64,000 nucleotides of DNA from Undibacterium parvum (GCF_003955735.1 NZ_CP034464.1:3844001-3908000); one strand, 5' to 3'. Positions 17,148 through 26,534 are shown, numbered from the stretch's first letter. The notes: generated from the sequence alone by a model not told the origin. Made by a program: numbers and translations.

Positions 17148-18869
17148 TTAACGTACGATCAACACATACAGCAAGAGTAGATTGAGCACGATGGCGCCGA
17201 CTGCGATGGCGCGCCATAGGGTGGCGGGGTCGCTGTTGACCAGCGGGGTGGCGTTGGGGGCGGGCAGTGGACGGGCGGCACCGCGTTCCAGTGCGAGTAA
17301 AAATTCTTCGGCGGTTTCGAAGCGCTCTTGCGGCTCGCGCGCAACTGCTTTGAGCAAGACGTTTTCTAGCCAGATCGGCAGATCGGGGCGGTAGCGGCTA
17401 GGCACCACAGCATCGCCAAATTTTGGTCTTTGAAACGGTTCTATCTCACCGTAAGGATAGTGCCGCGTCAGCAGGTAATACAGGGTGACGCCGGTGGCGT
17501 AGATGTCGCTCTGAGCGGTGGCCTTGGCACCCTGAAATTGTTCGGGGGCGAGAAAGGACGGGGTGCCGGCCATGTTAAAACTGGCCGATAAATTCTGGTC
17601 TTGTGCATCCAGACCAGATTGCGCAACGCCTAGATCGAGAATGCGGATCTCGCCATCTTCGCCCAGATGCACATTGTCTGGTTTAATGTCTCTATGCACA
17701 ATACTACGTCTATGCAAGGCACCGATGGCACGCACTAATTTGCTGCCGTAGGTGATGACATCGGGCACGGTAAAATGCTGGCCTGCGAGCAGCCGGTTCT
17801 GCAGCGAATCACCGGCATGCCAGGTCGACAGGTAGTACAGAAAATTTCTTTGTTCAGGCGTGATCACTTGCGGGAAGAAGCGTGCCACTACCCGCTTGGC
17901 AAGCCAGGCTTCATGCGCAAAAGCAGAGCGCTCATGGGCGTCGTTGGCACGATCAGGATGCAGGGTTTTTAACACCAGCTTGCGGTGCTGCACGCTGTCG
18001 TTGACCAGGTAGAGCAGGGTGGTCATCGAGGTGTGCAAAATTTCTTCGACCAGGTAGCCGTCTATCATCTGCCCGGGTTTCAGCTTGGGTGGCGCTGGCA
18101 GGCTGCGTAGTTCGGATAAGGCATCGCGCAAATCGCCTTCGGGCAGGCTCGTCACTTGCAGCACGATGGCACTGCAATTGTCTTGCGAGCCCGCCGCTAA
18201 CGCTGCCTGGCACAGAGTTTGACTGGCTAGTTCGGGTGTTAGGCTGTGCTGACTGACTTGTTTTAAGGTATCGCAAATATCGTATTCGCTGAGGGCCGCC
18301 CAGACCCCATCGCTGGCGAGTAAAAACACATCGTTCTGACGTACTTCACCCATGCCATGATCGACCGCCAGACGGGTGTCCATGCCGATTGCGCGGGTCA
18401 GTACGTGCTGCATTTCCGGTCTATCCCAGACATGGTCTTGCGTCAGTTTTTGTAGCTTGCCAAAGCCATCATCGCGTAGCAAATAGCAGCGGGTATCGCC
18501 CACATGCGCGGTGTAATACATACGACCGCGCAGCACCAGTGCCGTCAGGGTACTGGCCATGCCAGCCAATTCGCGCCTTACCGTGCCTTGCTGCTGCACC
18601 CAGCTATTGATGGCGACCAGCACTTTCTCTAGTGAGGTGGTGATTTCCCAGGTGTCGGGAGTGGCGTAATAATCGGTCAGCAAACCACGCACCGCATATT
18701 CAGAAGCCTCGCGCCCACCCTCGTTACCTGAGACGCCATCGGCAATTGCGGCGATCAAGCCCTTACTAGAAAGCTCGGGCTCGTTCGGCGTGACCATGCC
18801 GACGAAGTCTTCATTGCGTGGACGAACTCCCGCCAGCGAGTGGTGGCCAGTGCTAACGATCAGGGGCAT
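17148..18869 (-). CDS. Bifunctional PP2C phosphatase / Ser-Thr protein kinase with C-terminal membrane anchor
   Basis: A 573-residue fusion. Residues 1-240 are a PP2C-type phosphatase: RNED (18-21), ADGVSG with D44, SDGVW with D187 and QDNCS with D230 supply metal ligands. Residues about 270-535 are a Hanks-type kinase: K301 in LVLKTLHP, HRDIKPDN with D394, and DLG (D412) instead of DFG; the glycine-rich loop is poorly conserved (GYLVEEILHTSMTTLL). A single membrane helix ends the protein (about 551-573). It lies 61 bases after the NarK-type transporter gene on the same strand; this pairing is common in nitrate assimilation loci, so a role in controlling nitrate uptake or reduction is plausible but unproven. 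Confidence 0.9.
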   Translation of the reverse strand: MPLIVSTGHHSLAGVRPRNEDFVGMVTPNEPELSSKGLIAAIADGVSGNEGGREASEYAVRGLLTDYYATPDTWEITTSLEKVLVAINSWVQQQGTVRRELAGMASTLTALVLRGRMYYTAHVGDTRCYLLRDDGFGKLQKLTQDHVWDRPEMQHVLTRAIGMDTRLAVDHGMGEVRQNDVFLLASDGVWAALSEYDICDTLKQVSQHSLTPELASQTLCQAALAAGSQDNCSAIVLQVTSLPEGDLRDALSELRSLPAPPKLKPGQMIDGYLVEEILHTSMTTLLYLVNDSVQHRKLVLKTLHPDRANDAHERSAFAHEAWLAKRVVARFFPQVITPEQRNFLYYLSTWHAGDSLQNRLLAGQHFTVPDVITYGSKLVRAIGALHRRSIVHRDIKPDNVHLGEDGEIRILDLGVAQSGLDAQDQNLSASFNMAGTPSFLAPEQFQGAKATAQSDIYATGVTLYYLLTRHYPYGEIEPFQRPKFGDAVVPSRYRPDLPIWLENVLLKAVAREPQERFETAEEFLLALERGAARPLPAPNATPLVNSDPATLWRAIAVGAIVLNLLLLYVLIVR

Positions 18870-18930
18870 AGGTGGATCATCTCATTCGGTGAAAACGTTT
18901 TTCCGTCCAGGCGATGGTTTGGTTTTAGAT

Positions 18931-20145
18931 TTAAATCTTAGCAGTGGTCATGGCAGCCGAGCCCCAGGTAGTGCGCCAGCGTTTTTTGACCAATGATAAA
19001 CCCAATAAGGCGATCACAGCCAGACTGGCGAAGATGGTCAGACCGATCTGGTAGCTGCCGGTGAGCTGGCGTGAATAACCGAGGCTGGAAGCTAAATAGA
19101 ATCCACCGATACCGCCCGCCATACCCACTAATCCTGTCATCACGCCCATCTCTTTGCGGAAACGTTGCGGCACCAATTGAAACACTGCACCGTTGCCGGT
19201 ACCCAGTGCCAGCATCGCACCGACAAACACAATCACCGCGCCTATCGCTGATTGTAAGCCGGTAGAAGCGACGAACAAGAAGGCCGCCGCAATCACATAC
19301 ATGATAGAAAGCGTTTTGATGCCACCGATGCGGTCGGCGATACGCCCGCCCATAGGTCTGACCATAGAGCCGGCGAACACGCAGGCGGCGGTGAAGTAAC
19401 CAGCAGTGATAGGCGATAATCCATATTGAGTATTGAAATAAATCGTCAGGGATGACGCCAATCCCGAGAAGCCACCAAAGGTCACGCTGTAAAAGAACAT
19501 AAACCACCAGGCGTCCTTGTCTTTTAATACCGCCAGATATTCACCCAATGATTTGCTCGGTACTTCGCCCGGCGCATCCTTGGCAAACACCATGTACACC
19601 GCCAGAGCGACCAGCAAGGGGATGATGGCCAGGCCAAATACGTTCTGCCAGCCGAACATAATTGCTAAAGTAGGCGCAAACAGGGCCGCGAAGGCAGTAC
19701 CAGAATTACCGGCACCGGCGATACCCAGGGCGGTGCCCTGGTGCTCAGGCGGATACCAGCGTGAGGCTAGTGGCAATGCCACTGCAAAAGCAGCACCAGC
19801 CACGCCCAAGATGATGCCCAGAAACAGCAATTGCTCATAGCTGTGCAAATTACCCAACCAGGCCCAGCTCAGACCCGCGATCACCACCACCTGGCCGATT
19901 AAGCCGGCTTTTTTTGGTTTTAAGTGATCCACCAGCATACCCATCACGATGCGCAGCAAGGCTCCGGCCAGCAAGGGCGTGGCCACCATCAAGCCTTTTT
20001 GCGCCGCGCTTAAACCAAGGTCTTTCGCGATCTGTATACCTAGGGGGCCGAGTAAGACCCAGACCATAAAGCTGAGGTCAAAGTAAAAGAAGGAGGCGAG
20101 TAAAGTCGGGGTGTGCCCGGCTTTCCAGAATGAGGTTTTTTGCAT
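18931..20145 (-). CDS. Nitrate/nitrite transporter, NarK/NasA family MFS
   Basis: A 404-residue major facilitator protein with about 12 hydrophobic segments. The nitrate-porter signature is visible in GIAGAGNSGTAFAALFAPTLA-like form (GNSG motif near residues 147-150) and again in the second half (GLVGMAGGIGGF). LSFMVWVLLGPLG near the N-terminus is typical of NarK-type proteins. It is divergent from nirB and shares the sigma-54/NtrC-type control region, indicating import of nitrate for assimilation. Confidence 0.92.
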   Translation of the reverse strand: MQKTSFWKAGHTPTLLASFFYFDLSFMVWVLLGPLGIQIAKDLGLSAAQKGLMVATPLLAGALLRIVMGMLVDHLKPKKAGLIGQVVVIAGLSWAWLGNLHSYEQLLFLGIILGVAGAAFAVALPLASRWYPPEHQGTALGIAGAGNSGTAFAALFAPTLAIMFGWQNVFGLAIIPLLVALAVYMVFAKDAPGEVPSKSLGEYLAVLKDKDAWWFMFFYSVTFGGFSGLASSLTIYFNTQYGLSPITAGYFTAACVFAGSMVRPMGGRIADRIGGIKTLSIMYVIAAAFLFVASTGLQSAIGAVIVFVGAMLALGTGNGAVFQLVPQRFRKEMGVMTGLVGMAGGIGGFYLASSLGYSRQLTGSYQIGLTIFASLAVIALLGLSLVKKRWRTTWGSAAMTTAKI

Positions 20146-20215
20146 ATTTGCTCCAGCTTATAGGCTAAAAGTTGAGGTCGATTGACGCGGTAATGGCGAT
20201 GCTAATCTGTGCTAT

Positions 20216-20231
20216 TGCAATTGCCGTGCCA
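20216..20231 (-). promoter_or_regulatory. Sigma-54 promoter for the nitrate transporter
   Basis: On the minus strand the sequence reads TGGCACGGCAATTGCA: a perfect -24/-12 sigma-54 element with GG and GC ten bases apart. Transcription would start near 20205, about 60 bases upstream of the transporter ATG. Sigma-54 use points to nitrogen-status control by NtrC. Confidence 0.85.
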
Positions 20232-20310
20232 CCTGTTTGGGCGCATTTTGCGAACAGCGAAGCGACAAATAGATGCAGATAAGTATTAATGCCGCCCTGA
20301 AATTGTGCGA

Positions 20311-20402
20311 TGCACCAAGTGGACAGCGTTAATGCCACTTTTGAGTGCGAAGCGAGCCAGAGCGTAGGATCTTGGTGCCAGCGGCCTGGGCACTTGCACC
20401 AA
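20311..20402. promoter_or_regulatory. Cluster of NtrC-like half sites
   Basis: TGCACCAA at 20311-20318 and 20395-20402 and TTGGTGC at 20372-20378 match halves of the NtrC-binding consensus (GCACC...GGTGC). They lie between the two facing sigma-54 promoters, at enhancer-like distance from both. The inverted pair 20372/20395 has a wider spacing than the classical site, so direct NtrC binding is inference. Confidence 0.55.
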
Positions 20403-20512
20403 ATTAACTTTGGAAAGTGTCTGACTTGTCTATGCTAAATGCTTGATTCTTTTTATTTTTTTCGACTTTTGTATTGTTGTCTGCATAGCCTAAGTCTGGA
20501 AAACTAGCGAGC

Positions 20513-20528
20513 TGGCATTGCTTTTGCT
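20513..20528 (+). promoter_or_regulatory. Sigma-54 promoter for nirB
   Basis: TGGCATTGCTTTTGCT fits the sigma-54 consensus with GG and GC spaced by ten bases. The start would be near 20539, leaving a leader of about 23 bases before the nirB ATG with AGGAG at 20551-20555. Confidence 0.82.
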
Positions 20529-20561
20529 TATACAAGGCTAAGACAAGCAAAGGAGTTGGCC

Positions 20562-22991
20562 ATGAAGAAGTTGAAGCTAGTGATGGTAGGGAACGGTATG
20601 GCAGGCGCGCGTACCTTAGAAGAGTTGTTGAAGATCGCCCCCGATCTGTACGATATTACGGTTTTTGGTGCAGAGCCACACGCCAATTACAATCGCATTC
20701 TTTTGTCCCCAGTGCTCTCCGGTGAGCAAGCTTTCAAAGACATCATGCTCAATGATGAAGCCTGGTATGCAGAAAACAATATCACCCTGCATCTGGGCAA
20801 AAAGATCGTCAAGATCGATAGAGTGAAGCGCATCGTCATTGCCGAAGATGGCACCGAGGCTGAGTACGATCGCTTGCTGATGGCCACCGGCTCTTCGCCG
20901 TTTATCTTGCCAGTGCCAGGCAAAGATGCGCGAGGCGTGATTGCCTATCGCGATATTTACGATACCAATACCATGATCGCGGCAGCCGAGAAGCATACTC
21001 ATGCGGTGGTTATCGGTGGTGGTTTGCTCGGTCTGGAAGCGGCTAACGGCTTGATGATGCGCGGCATGCAAGTGTCGGTGGTGCATTTGCCGGGCTGGCT
21101 GATGGAGCGTCAACTCGATCCAGTCGCCGCCAAGATGCTGCAAAAATCTCTGGAAGATCGCGGCCTGAACTTCCTACTGGAAAAAAATACCGAAGCCATC
21201 CTGAGTGACGATCAAGGTCAGGTCAAAGGCATACGTTTCACCGATGGTTTAGAAATCCCGGCGCAACTGATTGTGATGGCGGTCGGGATACGCCCGAATA
21301 CCACACTGGCAGAATCGGCCGGTCTGCATTGCAACCGCGGCATCGTGGTGAATGACACCATGCAAACTTTCGACCCGCGTATCTATTCGGTCGGTGAGTG
21401 CGTGAATCATCGCGGCACCGCTTACGGTCTGGTTGCGCCTTTGTATGAAATGGCGAAAGTCTGCGCCAATCATCTGGCCAATTTCGGCATCGCGCGCTAC
21501 CAGGGTTCGGTCACGTCGACCAAACTCAAGGTCACCGGTATCGATTTGTTTTCGGCTGGCGAATTCATGGGTGGCGCTGACACCGAAGCCATCATCTTGT
21601 CTGACCCTATCGGTGGCGTGTATAAAAAGCTGGTGATTAAGGACGATAAATTAGTCGGTGCCTGCCTGTATGGCGATACCTCGGACGGTAGCTGGTATTT
21701 CAAATTGCTGCGCGAAGGCAAGAGCATCGCCGAGTTCCGTGACACTCTGATGTTTGGTGAATCGAGTACCGGTGATACTGGCCATGAAGGCTATAGCAAA
21801 GCTGCAGCCATGCCCGATACCGCCGAAGTCTGCGGTTGCAACGGGGTTTGTAAAGGCACTATCGTCAATACGATTAAAGAAAAAGGTCTGCTCACTTTAG
21901 ACGAGGTGCGCAAGCATACCAAGGCTTCTGCTTCTTGCGGTTCTTGCACAGGTTTAGTCGAACAAATCTTGATGTTTACGGTCGGTAGCGATTATAGCGA
22001 TGTGGCGAAAGTTAAAGCCATGTGTAGTTGTACCGATCACACCCATCAAGAAGTGCGTGATGCAATCAAGGCACAAAAATATCTGACTGTCGCCAGCACC
22101 CAGCAAGGCATGAACTGGCGTACCCCTGACGGCTGTTCTAGCTGCCGCCCCGCGATCAATTACTACCTGATCTCAACCTGGCCACGCGAAGCCAAGGACG
22201 ATCCGCAATCACGCTTCATCAATGAGCGTTCGCACGCGAATATCCAGAAAGACGGCACTTACTCGGTGATACCGCGTATGTGGGGTGGTGAGACCAATGC
22301 CTCAGAGTTACGCCGGATTGCCGACGTGGTGGATAAATACCAAATTCCTACCGTCAAAGTGACGGGCGGTCAGCGTATCGATTTACTCGGTGTCAAGAAA
22401 GAAGATCTGCGCGCAGTTTGGCAAGATCTGGGCATGCCTTCCGGACTGGCCTACGCCAAGGGCCTGCGTACCGTAAAAACTTGCGTGGGGAGCGAGTGGT
22501 GTCGTATGGGTACTCAAAACTCTACCCTGATGGGTCAGCAATTAGAGCGCGAATTAGCCCGCATGTATGCGCCGCATAAAGTCAAATTGGCAGTCTCCGG
22601 TTGCCCACGAAACTGCGCTGAATCCGGGATCAAAGACGTAGGGATTATCGGTGTTGAATCTGGCTGGGAAGTGTATGTGGGCGGTAATGGCGGCATCAAA
22701 ACCGAAGTCGCGCAATTCTTCGTCAAGCTCAAAACCCATGAAGAAGTGATGGAATACACCGGCGCTTTCCTGGAACTATATCGTCAGGAAGGCTGGTACC
22801 TGGAGCGCACCGTGCATTATCTGGAACGGGTAGGGCTGGATCACGTCAAGCGCATCGTCCTCGATGACGCTGAGCGCCGCAAAGAGCTGTATGCGAACTT
22901 GCTGTTTGCGCTAGAAGGTGAAAGCGATCCATGGCACCAACCAGAAAAAGCACAAGTCGATACGCGTCAGTTTGAGATGCTGAGCGTGTAG
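20562..22991 (+). CDS. nirB: Nitrite reductase (NADH) large subunit
   Basis: A 809-residue cytoplasmic enzyme that reduces nitrite to ammonium. In order: FAD/NAD(P)H-binding reductase part (MVGNGMAGARTLEELL at the N-terminus, VIGGGLLGLEAANGL near residue 150), two BFD-like [2Fe-2S] segments (CGCNGVCKG... CGSCTGLVE; CSCTDHTHQEV... CSSCRPAINYY), and the sirohaem/[4Fe-4S] sulfite/nitrite reductase module with C641, C647, C681 and C685 (CVGSEWC and CPRNC). The ATG at 20562 has AGGAG six bases upstream; a TTG six bases earlier is in frame but less likely. First gene of a nirB-nirD-nasA run. Confidence 0.96.
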   Translation: MKKLKLVMVGNGMAGARTLEELLKIAPDLYDITVFGAEPHANYNRILLSPVLSGEQAFKDIMLNDEAWYAENNITLHLGKKIVKIDRVKRIVIAEDGTEAEYDRLLMATGSSPFILPVPGKDARGVIAYRDIYDTNTMIAAAEKHTHAVVIGGGLLGLEAANGLMMRGMQVSVVHLPGWLMERQLDPVAAKMLQKSLEDRGLNFLLEKNTEAILSDDQGQVKGIRFTDGLEIPAQLIVMAVGIRPNTTLAESAGLHCNRGIVVNDTMQTFDPRIYSVGECVNHRGTAYGLVAPLYEMAKVCANHLANFGIARYQGSVTSTKLKVTGIDLFSAGEFMGGADTEAIILSDPIGGVYKKLVIKDDKLVGACLYGDTSDGSWYFKLLREGKSIAEFRDTLMFGESSTGDTGHEGYSKAAAMPDTAEVCGCNGVCKGTIVNTIKEKGLLTLDEVRKHTKASASCGSCTGLVEQILMFTVGSDYSDVAKVKAMCSCTDHTHQEVRDAIKAQKYLTVASTQQGMNWRTPDGCSSCRPAINYYLISTWPREAKDDPQSRFINERSHANIQKDGTYSVIPRMWGGETNASELRRIADVVDKYQIPTVKVTGGQRIDLLGVKKEDLRAVWQDLGMPSGLAYAKGLRTVKTCVGSEWCRMGTQNSTLMGQQLERELARMYAPHKVKLAVSGCPRNCAESGIKDVGIIGVESGWEVYVGGNGGIKTEVAQFFVKLKTHEEVMEYTGAFLELYRQEGWYLERTVHYLERVGLDHVKRIVLDDAERRKELYANLLFALEGESDPWHQPEKAQVDTRQFEMLSV

Positions 22992-22999
22992 TTTTTTAA

Positions 23000-23150
23000 C
23001 CCTCTCCCGCGAGCGGGAGAGGGCAGGGTGAGGGCGGTTGAATCGAGCGAAATCTGTGTTTTCTTAGATATTTAAATTTATTGAAAATACCAGCGCATGG
23101 CTTGCTCGGTCGCCCTCACCTCTACCCCTCTCGCGCGAGCGGGAGAGGGG
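23000..23150. repeat. Pair of REP-like hairpins inside the nirB-nirD gap
   Basis: A hairpin of CCCTCTCCCG/CGGGAGAGGG type at 23000-23023 and a second of CCCCTCTC/GGGAGAGGGG type at 23125-23150, with AGGGTGAGGGCG and CGCCCTCACC flanking them in opposite orientation. The whole block is a bipartite inverted element, like REP pairs known from many proteobacteria. It splits nirB from nirD by 190 bases and can stabilise or attenuate the operon transcript. Confidence 0.88.
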
Positions 23151-23181
23151 AATTAAAATCAAACTAATTGAAGGAAATACC

Positions 23182-23529
23182 ATGTCGCAAGAATGGCAAG
23201 CCATCTGTAAAGTCGAAGATATCCCAGTGCTGGGCGCGCGTGTCGTGGTGCGTAGCGCGAAACCCGATGTGGCGATTTTTAGAAATAGTCAAAACAAAAT
23301 TTTTGCCTTGTTAGATAAGTGTCCGCATAAAGGCGGGCCGCTCTCGCAAGGTATCGTGTTCGGTGAAAAAGTGGCCTGCCCGCTGCATAACTGGAACATA
23401 GAATTGCCGACCGGTTGCGCGGTCTCGCCGGACGAGGGTTGCACCCAGAAATTTAGCCTCAAGGTAGAACTAGAGCTGGTGTATCTGGATGCGGCGGAGT
23501 TGCGTACGCTGGCGCTGGACGCCAGCTGA
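23182..23529 (+). CDS. nirD: Nitrite reductase (NADH) small subunit
   Basis: A 115-residue Rieske-fold protein that partners NirB. The full Rieske ligand set is present: C47 and H49 in CPHKGG and C66 and H69 in CPLHNW, so it likely binds a [2Fe-2S] cluster; some enteric NirD proteins lack these ligands. GAAGGAAATACC upstream supports the ATG. It is separated from nirB by a REP-like element. Confidence 0.94.
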   Translation: MSQEWQAICKVEDIPVLGARVVVRSAKPDVAIFRNSQNKIFALLDKCPHKGGPLSQGIVFGEKVACPLHNWNIELPTGCAVSPDEGCTQKFSLKVELELVYLDAAELRTLALDAS

Positions 23530-23546
23530 TCGCCGCATTTCCCCAA

Positions 23547-23654
23547 AACTTATGCAAAACTGCCCCAGCGTCCTTGTATCCGCCCAGTTTCACGATGAGT
23601 ACAAGTGTAAGTCTTCGGCGGCACGCCTAGCTGGAACAATTTTGCGTAAGTCCT
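23547..23654. repeat. Dispersed repeat, family A copy 1
   Basis: About 108 bases with inverted ends: ACTTATGCAAAAC on the left and TTTTGCGTAAGTCCT on the right, and an internal block with CCCCAGCGTCCTTGTATCC and GTCTTCGGCGGCACGCCTAG. The same block recurs at 32926, 37121 and 58434. It begins 17 bases after nirD. Confidence 0.88.
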
Positions 23655-23682
23655 AAAATAGAGTAAGCACAGTAAATAACAA

Positions 23683-23764
23683 GATACTCCCCCTAAATTT
23701 AAAAAAATTGAGCCAATCGCGCATATAGATATTGGGCGAATAAAAAATACTCGTGGGGAGTATA
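23683..23764. repeat. Dispersed palindromic repeat, family C copy 2
   Basis: Ends GATACTCCCCC and GGGGAGTAT are inverted; the centre contains AATCGCGCATATAGATATT and GGGCGAA. It ends 16 bases before the nasA start, so it occupies the leader or promoter of that gene. Confidence 0.72.
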
Positions 23765-23780
23765 GATAAAAGGCTAGAAA

Positions 23781-26534
23781 ATGACTGAAACGAAAGCCAC
23801 CTGTTGTTACTGCGGCGTAGGCTGTGGGGTATTGATACAAAGCGATGGCCAGCAAGTGTTGGGCGTGCGTGGCGATCCGGATCATCCGGCCAATTTTGGT
23901 CGACTCTGCAGTAAGGGCAGCACCCTGCATTTATCCGCGCAGCCGCTGCTACAGCAGCAAGTGCGGGCGCTGTATCCCGAAATGCGCAGCAGCCGTGGGC
24001 AAGCGCGCCAACGTAGTGACTGGGACAGCTGCCTCGATAGCATGGCACGCCGTTTTGCCGATACCATCCGCGAGCACGGCCCCGATAGCGTCGGCTTCTA
24101 CGTCTCGGGCCAATTGCTGACTGAGGATTATTATGTCTTCAATAAACTCGCCAAGGGTCTCATCGGCACGAATAACATCGATAGCAATTCGCGTCTGTGC
24201 ATGTCGAGCGCGGTGGCCGGTTACAAGCAAACTTTGGGTGCCGATGCGCCGCCTGCCTGTTACGAAGATATAGATCTGGCGCAGGTGATTTTTATCGTCG
24301 GCTCCAACACGGCGTATGCCCATCCTATTTTGTACCGGCGCATCGAGGATGCCAGAAAAAATAATCCCGAATTAAAAGTCATCGTAGTCGACCCACGCCG
24401 CACCGATACTGCGCGTGAAGCCGATTTATTTTTGGCGATCTTGCCTGGCACCGATGTCGCTTTGTTTAACGGCATGCTGCACCTGTGTTTGTGGGAAGAC
24501 TTGGTCGACACCGCCTATATCGCCGCGCACACCGAAGGTTTTGCCGAGCTCAAACAAACCGTGCGCAGCTATACACCGGCTTTCGTGGCGCAAACCTGTG
24601 GCATCCAGGAAGCTGACTTGCTACTGGCGGCGCGCTGGTTCGGGCAATCGAAGGCGACGCTGTCTTTGTATTGTCAGGGTCTGAATCAATCCTCGTCCGG
24701 CACCGCAAAAAACGCCGCTTTAATTAATCTGCATCTGGCCACCCATCAGATAGCCAAACCTGGCGCCGGGCCGTTCTCATTGACTGGCCAACCGAACGCC
24801 ATGGGCGGGCGCGAAGTCGGCGGCATGGCCAATCTGATGTCTGGCCATAGGGATTTGGCAAATCCAGAACATCGCGCTGAAGTGGCCGCGCTGTGGGGTG
24901 TGGACGCTGTGCCAGCGCTCCCCGGTAAGACCGCGGTCGAGTTATTTGAAGCGGTCAGACAAGGGCAGATTAAACTACTCTGGATAGTCTGCACCAACCC
25001 GGCGCAATCCATGCCCGAGCAAAATCTGATACGCGAAGCCTTGAATAAGGCCGAGCTGGTGATCGTGCAGGAAGCCTATAGCAGCACCGCCACCGTGCCC
25101 TATGCCGACATCTTGTTACCGGCCAGCACCTGGGCCGAAAAATCCGGCACTGTGACTAATTCGGAGCGGCGTATCTCGCGCGTCAACGCTGCCATCGCGG
25201 CACCGGGTGAGGCGCGCGCCGATTGGCAGATCGCCACTGCCTTTGCCCGCAAGCTAGAAAAATATTTAGATAAGCCATCGACCATATTCCCTTACGAAAG
25301 CCCCGAACAAGTCTGGAATGAGCACAGAGAAAGCACGCGTGGGCGCGATCTGGATATCACCGGTCTGTCGTATCAATTATTAGAACAGCAGGGGCCGCAG
25401 CAATGGCCGTATCCGACTGGCGCAAGCAGCGGCAAGCAACGCCTGTATCAGGATGGCGTGTTCGCCACCGCTAATGGCCGCGCCAAATTTGTCAATACCC
25501 CGTATCTGCCGGTAGCTGAAACGGTTGATCCGCGCCATCCTTTTTCTCTGAATACCGGCCGCCTGCGCGATCAATGGCATGGTATGAGTCGCACTGGCAG
25601 CGTGGCGCAATTGTTTTCGCATGTAGCTGAACCGAGTATCAATATGGCGGCGCAAGATATGCAGCGGCGTTTCCTGAAAAATGGCGACTTGGTGCATGTG
25701 ACGAATAAGCGCGGCTCGCAAATTTTTGCTGTCAGTGAGAGCGATGAGCTGCGTCCCGGGCAAAGCTTTATCGCCATGCATTGGGGCGAAGAATACGTCT
25801 CGGGGCGCGGCCATGCCGGTACTGCCAGCACTGGGGTAAATGCCCTGACCTCGTCGGCCTTAGATCCGAGTTCGAAACAACCCGAGCTCAAACACGCGGC
25901 GGTAAAAATACTCAAGGCTGAATTGCCATGGCGTTTTGCCGCTTTTGCCTGGGTCGATGCGGCGCAGGCATTTAGTCTACAACTTGCCTTGCGTCCCTTG
26001 ATGCGTGAATTTGCCTATGCCAGTTGCGTGCCGTTTGGACGCGATCAAGTCGGGGTCTTATTCCGTGCCGCCGATGACTACCCGGCAACACCTGAGTTAT
26101 TGCAAAAAATCGAGGCAATGTTCGGCATAGCCGGGGCGAGTGTCTTGCGCTACGATGATAATAAACGCGGCAATTCCAGGCACATTATGGTCAAAGACGG
26201 CACTCTGGCTGCCGTCGCTTTAGCCGGTGATATTGCGGCCGAAAGCTGGTTGCGGCCCTATCTGCTAGATCAGCAGGCAGTGGCCAAACTAGGTCGCTTA
26301 TTACTCATGCCTAGCACTAGCGCTCCACAAGGTTTTAAAGCGCGCGGTAAAGTAGTTTGCGCTTGTCTGAACGTGGCTGACAGCGAGATCAATGCTGCAC
26401 TCGATACGCTCGACGGCACACCTGCCGATATCCTGGCTGGCCTGCAAACCCGCCTAAAATGCGGCACCAACTGCGGCTCTTGCGTGCCAGAACTCAAGAA
26501 GATGATCTTTGTGAAGAGTGGGGTAGCGGCCTAA
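23781..26534 (+). CDS. nasA: Assimilatory nitrate reductase catalytic subunit
   Basis: A 917-residue molybdopterin enzyme that reduces nitrate to nitrite in the cytoplasm. The N-terminal [4Fe-4S] ligands are C8, C11, C15 and C43 (CYCGVGCGV and RLCSKGS), followed by the molybdopterin oxidoreductase domains (SRLCMSSAVAGYKQTLG, SNTAYAHP, GQPNAMGGREVGG) and the dinucleotide-binding domain (about residues 590-715). The C-terminus has a BFD-like [2Fe-2S] module (VVCACLNVADSEI and CGTNCGSC), a feature of NasA-type rather than respiratory enzymes. There is no twin-arginine signal. It follows nirBD on the same strand, so nitrate is taken to ammonium by neighbouring genes. Confidence 0.95.
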   Translation: MTETKATCCYCGVGCGVLIQSDGQQVLGVRGDPDHPANFGRLCSKGSTLHLSAQPLLQQQVRALYPEMRSSRGQARQRSDWDSCLDSMARRFADTIREHGPDSVGFYVSGQLLTEDYYVFNKLAKGLIGTNNIDSNSRLCMSSAVAGYKQTLGADAPPACYEDIDLAQVIFIVGSNTAYAHPILYRRIEDARKNNPELKVIVVDPRRTDTAREADLFLAILPGTDVALFNGMLHLCLWEDLVDTAYIAAHTEGFAELKQTVRSYTPAFVAQTCGIQEADLLLAARWFGQSKATLSLYCQGLNQSSSGTAKNAALINLHLATHQIAKPGAGPFSLTGQPNAMGGREVGGMANLMSGHRDLANPEHRAEVAALWGVDAVPALPGKTAVELFEAVRQGQIKLLWIVCTNPAQSMPEQNLIREALNKAELVIVQEAYSSTATVPYADILLPASTWAEKSGTVTNSERRISRVNAAIAAPGEARADWQIATAFARKLEKYLDKPSTIFPYESPEQVWNEHRESTRGRDLDITGLSYQLLEQQGPQQWPYPTGASSGKQRLYQDGVFATANGRAKFVNTPYLPVAETVDPRHPFSLNTGRLRDQWHGMSRTGSVAQLFSHVAEPSINMAAQDMQRRFLKNGDLVHVTNKRGSQIFAVSESDELRPGQSFIAMHWGEEYVSGRGHAGTASTGVNALTSSALDPSSKQPELKHAAVKILKAELPWRFAAFAWVDAAQAFSLQLALRPLMREFAYASCVPFGRDQVGVLFRAADDYPATPELLQKIEAMFGIAGASVLRYDDNKRGNSRHIMVKDGTLAAVALAGDIAAESWLRPYLLDQQAVAKLGRLLLMPSTSAPQGFKARGKVVCACLNVADSEINAALDTLDGTPADILAGLQTRLKCGTNCGSCVPELKKMIFVKSGVAA

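Noticed and set aside
23550-23930. Minus-strand frames with RTYAK and GVPPKT words near 23600 and 58480
   Set aside because: Both are translations of family A repeats, not genes; the similarity only reflects the repeated DNA.
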